From Dendrolimus kikuchii (Eukaryota; Arthropoda; Insecta; Lepidoptera; Lasiocampidae): a DNA stretch of 64,000 bases. Within the stretch, counting starts at the first letter, position 1. The number at the start of each line of letters is the position of its first letter. The position numbers and the translations under genes were made by a program. The DNA lies in the NCBI GenBank assembly GCA_019925095.2, contig CM034401.1, positions 18,508,338-18,572,337 on the forward strand, in the 5' to 3' direction. Positions 56,746 to 64,000 of this stretch are shown one piece after another. The notes below the pieces were generated by a model. The model saw only the letters and a program-made list of their open reading frames with translations. It was not told where the DNA came from and did no database searches.

Positions 56746-56977
56746 CAACACCAGAGGTGCTACAAATGCGCTGCTGCTCTCTTAAGGGAGACTGGAATCT
56801 GTTCACTAATACCGGAACACAACACAAGGTTCTTATGGCGGCGTGCTCTAGACTAAAGGTGGTAGCCATCCAGTCGGTCAAATGCCCTACCACTAGGCTG
56901 TGGGTTGTTTTATCGCCTCTTAAGACCGGGCGCCCGGCCGCGGGAAATTGTATCATTTCTCTGTTCCTGCACGGATA
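56746..56977 (-). mobile_element. SINE-A without its 3' module
   Basis: Plus strand starts CAACACCAGAGGTGCTACAA and ends CTGTTCCTGCACGGATA. The last ~75 bases and the A tail are missing. Confidence 0.85.
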
Positions 56978-57043
56978 ATCATCTAACTCCCATCCGCCGA
57001 GTAACGTGCGATAAGGAATTTCTTTCCAAAACATTCACGAAAA

Positions 57044-57467
57044 TCTATAATATTTTAAACTCTAAACAAGCCGTATCTCTAAGCTATTTGAAATAAAACA
57101 ACTAGAATAGACTATATTCGCCAAGGAGAATACGATGCATTTTTTTTAGATTTCTTTTGTGTTTGTCTGTTTGTTCGGGATTCACGTAAAAACTAGTGGG
57201 CCGATTTCGATGTGGTTGTCGCCGATCGATAGAAAATTTTATGTAATAAAACATGTGATTATTTTTATTTCAGGAATCCCGCGGGAATTTTCCCGGGAAC
57301 GGTTTGAAGTTGTTCGGGTGCATAAAAATTGGCCCTTTCCCATACAGTTTTCGCTAAAACGATAGATAGGTTACATTATTTTTTAAATGCTGTGATGATA
57401 CTTTGTGTCCCGGGAATCCCGCGGGAATTTCAAGTCAAGCGTGGACGAAGTCGCGGGCATATCCTAG
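57044..57467 (+). mobile_element. Helitron-like element (H2)
   Basis: TCTATAATATTTTAAACTCT to GTCGCGGGCATATCCTAG, between A and T. It lacks the 40-bp insertion of the 5171 copy. CCCGGGAATCCCGCGGGAAT is a short palindromic block in it. Confidence 0.65.
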
Positions 57468-57666
57468 TTTATTATAAAATTCATATACTCTCATCTAATT
57501 CAATAAATTTCATTTCATTTCATCCCTACATTTTTTAATTAAATTTTGACACTTATTTTGAAATCATAGATATTACGACTCATCAAGTTGTTCGACTGTT
57601 ATAGACTAATATTTTAGTTAATTTTATTGTCTAATTTTGAACTTCATCCTTAAATTAAGACTTATT

Positions 57667-58544
57667 TAATATTTTCTTAAGTTTTCGCGACTTGTATACA
57701 TAATAAAACTACGTTTTAACGGTTTTAAGCGCGGTAATTTATTTGATTTTGGTTATTGCGACCACTTTTCAGAGGCCGAGATCACGGAAGACAAAGATGT
57801 CAAGTGTCAACGAGTATTGTTAAAGTTTTATTTAGCCTACCGCCAACTTGTTCATTATTTTAATTATTTAGTTTAAATTTTGTTTATGATTATTATTTAC
57901 TCTATGGGAGCCTAATCTAATTTACCACCACTTCGCAAAACATGTTATGGCTTGAAGAGAAGAAGCGGCGCAAGAAACTCTTAGCAACCATGCCTAGGTC
58001 TAATAATTTTATATAATATTAAAATGGGTGGAAGAAAAATAAAAGAAATTAACAGTCAAGTTGGTTTGTGTTCCATTGCACGCAAAAAGAGCTCACAGTG
58101 TCTTGAGGTCTGGCAGTTGGTTTTAGCTGGGTTTGGGTCTGATGGTACTTGCCATCCATCTTCTCTATTGAAATTTTGGGTGTTTTTTTGATTTCAAAAG
58201 CCTCACGCATCGTTCTAGGTATGAAACGATTCTCTTTCGCGAGGATTTGTGGGTTATCGAATCTGATGTAGTGGTTGGGTTTATTCAGCGTGTGTTCACT
58301 GATCGCAAACTTCGTAGACCTTTTGTGTTTCATGTCAGCAATGTGTTCTTTTACCCATCTTTTTATGCTCCTTTTTGTTTGCCCAATGTATGATAATCCA
58401 CACTCACAACTGACTCACGTTGACACATGACATCTTTGTCTTCCGCGATCACGGCCACTGAAAAGTGGCCGAAACGTCGGAATAACCAAAATCAAATTAA
58501 TTATCTCGCTTAATTAAAACCGTTAAAACGTAGTTTTATTATTC
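57667..58544 (-). mobile_element. Penelope-like element with endonuclease relic
   Basis: AGACTTATT at 57658-57666 and 58545-58553 is the target duplication. The terminal repeats are inverted: 58430-58540 in reverse complement matches 57703-57815 over more than 100 bp with small gaps. The tail AATATTTTCTTAAGTTTTCG (inverted) is at the left, that is 3' in minus sense, opposite to the side seen in copies 24096 and 54102 on the plus strand. Most of the reverse transcriptase is deleted; a C-terminal GIY-YIG part remains. Confidence 0.75.
58160..58414 (-). pseudogene. GIY-YIG endonuclease end of a Penelope-like protein
   Basis: Minus strand from about 58414: C-E-C-G-L-S-YIGQTKRSI, KEHIADMKH, then SISEH-like AISEHTLNKPNHYIRF and LAKENRFIPRTMREAFEI. 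A CxCG motif with YIGQT and a downstream K-E-H is the GIY-YIG nuclease of Penelope-like elements. Upstream, the terminal repeat joins directly and the RT domain is missing. Downstream of about 58170 the frame is shifted. The 94-codon ORF 58049-58333 is part of this relic. Confidence 0.75.
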
Positions 58545-58580
58545 AGACTTATTGTTCGTTAGATATTATTATGTACTGCT

Positions 58581-58582
<2 letters not shown>

Positions 58583-58622
<40 letters not shown>
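58583..58622. repeat. (TA)n microsatellite
   Basis: About 20 TA units. Confidence 0.9.
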
Positions 58623-58627
<5 letters not shown>

Positions 58628-58629
<2 letters not shown>

Positions 58630-58815
58630 TAAATAGGTTTGCGTTTGACCACGACCACGTCCAATGCCGGGCAATGATGCGGCCGAAGATGGAGCATGCT
58701 TACCTATATAGTACCTATTCACACGAGACTTGAAGATATCCGGATTGTACTTTGCGGGAAACCCGGACTCTGGTAGTGCATTCCACAATTCTGCCGTACG
58801 TAGAAGGAACGAATT
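58628..58815 (+). repeat. dispersed repeat, shared with 32.7 kb
   Basis: GCGTTTGACCACGACCACGT, GGAGCATGCTTACCT, CCCGGACTCTGGTAGTGCAT and TTCTGCCGTACGTAGAAGGA. Common in lepidopteran genomes as I recall; the class was not verified. Confidence 0.5.
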
Positions 58816-59169
58816 ATATTAAGAAAGGATATTAAAAATTAATTTTGCAAGCATTAACATTGGTATGAGCCGCCGTTAACTGAGCAATTATATTGTTAGC
58901 TCGTTTTATGTTCAGGCAAAGTATGCAGCGCCCAGTCAAAGTGTTTCAAAACTTTCGGCTGTACGCTCGGTGGGTACACTTGTTGGAAAGTTGGCGTTTT
59001 GATTTTGTTGTGCTGGATGAAGTTTGGTTTTCAAAGATTTTGTTGTTTAGAAAACTCTCTCCTCATCATTACTATTACTTTCTAGTACAATACGTAGTTA
59101 AGTACTCATAGTTGGACATAGTTATAACAAAACGAAAACATGTCCATAGCTGATGGAATTCACTTTTGA
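58816..59169. other. unassigned DNA
   Basis: A 72-codon ORF at 58893-59111 without motif. Confidence 0.3.
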
Positions 59170-59218
59170 TTATAGGCCGTCAGCTTGTCTGCTGTTCCAG
59201 CTCCAGCAGTAAAAAAAA
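59170..59218 (+). mobile_element. SINE-A 3' end fragment
   Basis: GGCCGTCAGCTTGTCTGCTG, then CCAGCAGTAAAAAAAAA. Only the last ~50 bases. Confidence 0.6.
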
Positions 59219-59260
59219 ACTCTGCGGACTAGGGACTCCCGTCAGGAATGAAGTCCCTTT

Positions 59261-59494
59261 CTTTTTTTTTATTGCAGGAGTTCAGCAGACAGGCCGACGG
59301 CCCACTGGATGGAAAGCGGTTACCATCGCCTATGAACATTAGCAACACCAAAGGTGCTACAAATGCGCTGCTGCTCTCTTAAGAGAGACTGGAACCTAAT
59401 CACTAATGCCGGAACACAACACATGGTTGTTATGGCGGCATATTCTAGACCAGGGGTGGTCGCCATCCAGTCGAGTAAATACCCTACCACCTGG
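59261..59494 (-). mobile_element. SINE-A short form
   Basis: Plus strand from ATTGCAGGAGTTCAGCAGAC to ACCCTACCACCTGG. It stops at the same point as the copy at 55314, so the head is absent. Confidence 0.85.
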
Positions 59495-59859
59495 CAGACT
59501 TTCGTTAAGACGAAAATATTAATTTATTGAAAAAATTGTAAAATTAACGTGCAGGTGCGCGGCCTAATAAGGGCTGGTGCAAACAAAACCTTCTAATTTC
59601 AAAACACTGTAATATGTTGCACTGATGGGTATTGTTTTAGATCTTATTTAATTGCATTAAAGTTCGAAATTGTATAAAATGACGTTAAACTCGCCTGGAG
59701 GGGGCATAATGCTTTTTCCTTACGTGACCATTTCCGCTAGTACACTCTACTGTAAGCCGCGTAAAAGAATTTCTGTCCAAAGAACCAACCCACAACTTTG
59801 ACAAATGTTTTAAAAGTGGTGAAATCAATTTAAATGTATGTCGGTAGATAAACACATTT
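59495..59859. other. unassigned DNA
   Basis: Nothing recognised. Confidence 0.35.
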
Positions 59860-60045
59860 TATATCCCCAAGATAAGAATGTTACGCTTGTGTTATGGGTA
59901 ATATCACTCCAGAGCCTACCCGAAACACCCATATCATAGATAATAACGGAATTATTTTACTAAATTTCCCATGCAAGGAATCGAGTCTTTGCGTTCCAGT
60001 GAGCCAGGCCGGCAAAGGCTAAGCCCACTCAACCATCTACGTACA
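59860..60045 (-). mobile_element. tRNA-derived SINE (SINE-B), old copy
   Basis: Plus strand: TATATCCCCAAGATAAGAAT, GTTACGCTTGTGTTATGGGT, GGAATCGAGTCTTTGCGTTC, GGCCGGCAAAGGCTAAGCCC. These are reversed SINE-B parts in the right order, with a mutated box B. Confidence 0.7.
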
Positions 60046-60179
60046 GCCCAATTCATTGGGCGTTTAGCTCCCGCTGTCGATACGGTAAGAGCTCCTGGTT
60101 GCAGATGGGATCCGCGGCTGGGAGCAAGATGACACGTCCGGTACGATAAAGATAAATGGAGGGGCACAAACTCTGTTTC

Positions 60180-60550
60180 CTAGCCGCCTTTTTTTTTAGC
60201 CAGGGGAAATCCGCTTGAGGACCATAAGCCGCGACAAGGGCAGAACCTTGGGGGGGATATTCGCGACCCGTGTGTGGGATTCGCCAGATCGGGGGTGGCA
60301 CCAGCATGCCCAGTCAGAACTGGTGCCATGCTGTTTCCACCCCTGGTTAGGGATACCCACTCAAACCCCTGGGTGTACCGTCCTTCACCTTATGCCAGGG
60401 CTACGGGTATATGACCTAGCCTCTCCGCAGCCCTGGCAGGCGTGGGCCCCCTCACGAAGCCTCTTCCATTGCCGGGGACTCATCCCCCGGCATCGTCATG
60501 GTTTCCTAGCCGCCTGTGTCATCGCAAGGTGCCTTAACGCTACCTTTCTA
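60180..60550 (+). repeat. dispersed repeat, shared with 55.6 kb
   Basis: CTTTTTTTTTAGCCAGGGGA, AATCCGC, GTGTGTGGGATTCGCCAG and CGTCCTTCACCTTATGCCAG, then a GC-rich region. The same order of words is at 55540-55720. The 154-codon ORF 60215-60679 is open through it but without a recognised domain; it may be a fragment of a retroelement ORF read in either strand. Confidence 0.45.
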
Positions 60551-60696
60551 CGATGGGAAATCCATTTACGCACTTCTTACCCTGTGGAGATCACGATAAA
60601 GGCGCGGAGGACTCGCCGGTCTGCCTGTGACGCGTCTACCTTATTAGGTTCTACCCTAATGGATATAGGTTGCCATTGACTGGAATATCTACTAAA

Positions 60697-60980
60697 TCTA
60701 TAAATCTCAATGCATTTTTTTTAGATTCCTTGTCTGTTTGTTCGGAATTAAAAACTACTGGGCCGATTTCTATGCAGTTTTCGCTAACTTTTTATCTAGG
60801 GAATCCCGTGGGAATTTTTCTGGGAATTATTTAAAATTAGCAGATTGAAAAAAAATGTGAAATTCCAATGCGATCTTTTCATCGATCGAAAACAAATTTT
60901 ATATTATAAAATGTGTAACACTTTTTATGCCGGAAATCACGCAGTAATTTGAAGTCAAGCGTGGACGAAGAAATCTACCA
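60697..60980 (+). mobile_element. Helitron-like fragment (H2)
   Basis: TCTATAAATCTCAATGC, TTAAAAACTACTGGGCCGAT, AAGTCAAGCGTGGACGAAG as in 5171 and 57044; the CTAG end is lost. Confidence 0.55.
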
Positions 60981-61460
60981 TAATTCTGTTAAAAATAACA
61001 TAGCGTTTTCCAGTTTCGAATTCACTAAATGAATATTTTTTAGGAGACGCAGACATTTAACGAGAGTCGAAAAACTGCTTTCAAAAACAAAATTTCATGA
61101 CATCATTTCCGTAATACGAAGCCAAAAAATTCCTTGCTATACCTACGCGAACGCCACTTCAAAGCTCAATTCCACTCGAAACTGCCGACGTCGTCCCGCC
61201 ACTTGAAACAACTATAACTTTACAAGGATCTCTAGTATACAGTTCTGAAACTAAGGGAAAAATTATAAAAAATAATTTGTGACTTTATTCGTCGTCGGGT
61301 CTTTATGGTCTTACGCCAAAAGGAAGGTTTGCACTGAAAATCAGCGTTGTATGTTGTAAATATGCCGAGTGCAATCGCTTGTTTGCTGAAAATGCGGCGT
61401 ACAAATTTTCACAATATGCTCTGTGTATAATAATGTATAAGGAATTTAATTACGTCGCTA
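60981..61460. other. unassigned DNA
   Basis: Nothing recognised. Confidence 0.35.
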
Positions 61461-61775
61461 TTTTTTTTTTTATTGCAGTAGCTCAGCAGACAGGCAGACG
61501 GCCCACTTCATGGAAAGCGGTTACCATCGCCTATAGACATTTGCAACACCAAAGATGCTACAAATGCGCTGCTGCTCTCTTAAGGGAGGCTGGAACCTGA
61601 TCACTAATGCCGGAACACAAATGAAGGTTGTTATGGCGACATACTTTAGACCAGGAGTGGTAGCCATCCAGTCGGGCAAATGCCCTACCACCTGGCTGTA
61701 GGTTGTTTTGTCGCCTCTTACGACAGGCCGCCCGGCCGCAGGAAATTGTATTCTTTCTCCGTTCCTGCACGGATA
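61461..61775 (-). mobile_element. SINE-A, full length
   Basis: Plus strand: TTTATTGCAGTAGCTCAGCA to CTCCGTTCCTGCACGGATA. Complete head, body and 3' module. Confidence 0.9.
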
Positions 61776-62177
61776 AGATTTCTTCAAATAAAGTTTTTCT
61801 TTCTTTCTTTTTTTCTTATTATAACGAGAATTTGGCTGAAACTTTAATCAATAGTGTAGGACGCCGGACTTCAGAAGATATACATTGTGTCGACTATAAT
61901 AAATCTTGATTTCTCTTCTCCTTTAAACGATTCCCTTTCTATAAACTCGGCAAAAAAACCCCTGAAAATGTCAAGAATGATGCCTTCTGTATACGCGGTC
62001 GACTGCAAACCGTCAGAGCTGTCAACTCATTTTTTTTCTCTCTCTCTCTCAACCGACACGTACCGTGCAAGTTAAACCAAAATTATCACGTCACCCAACT
62101 GTTAATTTAAATCTTTATACCAGACACTACACGATGTCAACACTTTTATTTCATTTTCAACCTCTAAACACAATTTC
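61776..62177. other. unassigned DNA
   Basis: Two C/T-rich runs (61794-61816 and 62033-62049). No gene. Confidence 0.35.
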
Positions 62178-62490
62178 TATCCATGCAGGAACGGAGAAAG
62201 AATACAATTTCCTGCGGCCGGGCGGCCTGTCGTAAGAGGCGACTAAACAACCCACAGCCAGGTCGTAGGGCATTTACCCGACTGGATGGCTACCACCCCT
62301 GGTCTAAAGCATGTCGCCATAACAACCTTGAGTTGTGTTCCGGCATTAGTGACCAGGTTCCAGTGAACCTTAAGAGAGCAGCAGCGCATTTGTGCCATCT
62401 TTGGTGTTGTATATGTCTATAGGCGATGGTAACCGCTTTTTATAAAGTGGACCGTCTGCCTGTCTGCTGCACTCCTGCAATAAAAAAATT
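62178..62490 (+). mobile_element. SINE-A, full length
   Basis: From TATCCATGCAGGAACGGAG to CTCCTGCAATAAAAAAATTA. The 3' module is slightly diverged (GTTGTATATGTCTATAGGCG). Confidence 0.9.
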
Positions 62491-62704
62491 AAATAAAATT
62501 CAATCATCAACTTTACACTTCACTTTAACCTTTACAGGTACACAAATCACAGCCGAATAACCCGTTTCCAACAAACACTAGCCGTTTTTATATTTTTGTG
62601 CTAAAACCACCACCACCCACCGACTTCTGTAAATAGTCTAGATTTATGTTGAGCTATAAAGAGGTTTCATTCATTTATTAATATAAGTTAATTAAAAACT
62701 ATGC

Positions 62705-62790
62705 ACCATATCGCTGGCAGAGGAAAGCGTGCCCAAAAGGCTGGTTGCATTGCCACGCTGGATGGCAATATTAATTCGCTGTGCAAAGTA
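62705..62790 (-). pseudogene. reverse-transcriptase-like fragment (QRGN family)
   Basis: Minus strand encodes YFAQRINIAIQRGNATSLLG and TLSSASDM. Same core as 22050 and 42042. Confidence 0.5.
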
Positions 62791-63508
62791 TAAACCAACC
62801 ATGGTTGGCATCAAAAATATTTCTACAAATAACTTTCGCTGTGATACATAGTCCTTAATTAGCTTATGGTTTTATCTTTATTATAGTTTAATTCGGAAGG
62901 AAATTTTATTTTTATTATAGTTTATTTCGGAAGTAGATATTCATAAAACACACAATCGCTTTAGAATAACCAATTCCTACAAATATTGCTAATTTTTCAC
63001 CCTTGTAGGTCCAAACAAAAACTTCTATTTGCTGGCTTTTTATGTTATAATTTTTATTTTAACTCTATATGTACATTTTTGTTTCTCTCTTTAAACCTGA
63101 TTGAAATAACAAACATGTTTTCAATCGCGTCGAGCTGACTCTAGCGCCAGTCGTGGTAGCTCGCTAATTGACAGTAATTAAATCAACTCCACATAAAGAC
63201 ATAATTGATAGCTGTTCATTATAATGAATTACTGGGCTAGTGTAAATTATATTTAGCTCGAATGAACACCGACGAAGAAGGTGTCAGGCTGGAATCGTGT
63301 TGTGATACCCTATTCAAACGCTAATAAATTAGAGGTAAAATGTTGCATTCATTTAGTGGCATGAAAAATTAATTGTATCTGTCATGCTAGTGATGTGATC
63401 GAAATTTGAGCATAATAGGGTAGGTCATAGTTAAATCAATTGAGGCATTTTTTACCATCTTACAAAATGTCGCAGCCCGAAAAATTTCACATGAGCGTAT
63501 ATACCTCT
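62791..63508. other. unassigned AT-rich DNA
   Basis: Nothing recognised. Confidence 0.35.
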
Positions 63509-63750
63509 TATCCGGGTAGGAACGGAGAAAGAATGCAATTTCCTGCGGCCGGACGGCCTGTCGTAAGAGGCGACAAAACAACCCACAGCCAGGTGGTAGG
63601 ATATTTGCCCATCTTGATGGCTACCACCCCGGTCTAGAACATGCCGTTATAACAACCTTCAGTTGTGTTCCGGCATTAGTAGGCTACATTGTTAGCACTT
63701 TTGGTGTTACAAATGTACATAGGCCTGTCTGCTGAACACATGCAATGAAA
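63509..63750 (+). mobile_element. SINE-A with internal deletions
   Basis: Starts TATCCGGGTAGGAACGGAG, has the full head, then loses parts of the body (GGCATTAGTAGGCTACATTG) and of the 3' module, and ends GCTGAACACATGCAATGAAA. Confidence 0.85.
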
Positions 63751-64000
63751 GAAAATATTTTGTATCTGATTGATTTCTTTTTGGAACTAACTCAAATACA
63801 TTCACGAATTATTCAAATAGATTTTGACGACTTGAACATGTTCGTAAGAAAAACATATCGGTTAGAACGCATAAATTGCGCTAAGTTGATTTCATTATAG
63901 CGGCTCTTCTTTAAAGCTTTTTAGAGGGCCGTCCGATGAACTTGTCACGGACCAAAGATGCGTAATACTTGCAACAACTCAGAAGGGTTTATGGTAATAA
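63751..64000. other. unassigned DNA
   Basis: Nothing recognised up to the window end. Confidence 0.35.

Overview
The window looks like intergenic or intronic DNA from a butterfly or moth (Lepidoptera). It is AT-rich, short ORFs occur in every frame, and nearly everything recognisable is a transposable element or a relic of one. The lepidopteran assignment rests on the repeat types: maT-type (DD37D) mariners, RTE- and CR1-like LINE tails, Helitron-like elements ending in CTAG, tRNA-derived SINEs, and the module around TCCATAGGCGATGGTAACCG that is common in lepidopteran repeats. I cannot name the species. I found no convincing complete host gene, tRNA, rRNA or CRISPR array.

Layout. 1-9 kb: AT-rich DNA with a LINE tail, Helitron-like elements and, inside one of them, a 40-bp insertion matching the tail of a Penelope-like element. 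9-18 kb: LINE 3' ends on both strands (9.4, 9.9, 12.1, 15.8, 16.3, 17.4 kb), a long fold-back element (11.4 kb), a TIR DNA transposon inserted in a LINE (12.2 kb), and three identical 170-bp tandem units (13.5 kb). 20-24 kb: a ~320-bp SINE (SINE-A), a ~760-bp TIR element, a Helitron-like element, a solo LTR, a tRNA-derived SINE (SINE-B) and LINE tails. 24-36 kb: a Penelope-like element, SINE-A copies, a broken maT transposase end (27.2 kb), and a second solo LTR split by SINE-A. 36-46 kb: repeat fragments, two exon-like duplicated blocks on the minus strand (37.7-38.0 kb), a jockey-like LINE end (43.5 kb) and a CR1-like LINE end split by SINE-A (44.7-45.5 kb). 46-54 kb: a nearly whole but dead maT mariner (47.05-48.31 kb), a third LTR, and a LINE C-terminus (52.4 kb). 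54-64 kb: two more Penelope-like copies, one with a GIY-YIG endonuclease relic, plus Helitron-like and SINE copies.

SINE-A dominates, with about 21 copies or fragments on both strands. Its A-rich end and its similarity to the 3' end of the CR1-like LINE at 44.7 kb suggest it is copied by CR1-type machinery. Two copies have a second, opposite copy inserted, giving long inverted repeats. The most interesting material is the Penelope-like family (inverted terminal repeats, a tail at one end, target duplications of 9-13 bp, and one tail-only insertion), the LINE/SINE pairing, and the duplicated exon-like block. All coding relics I recognise are truncated, frameshifted or interrupted.
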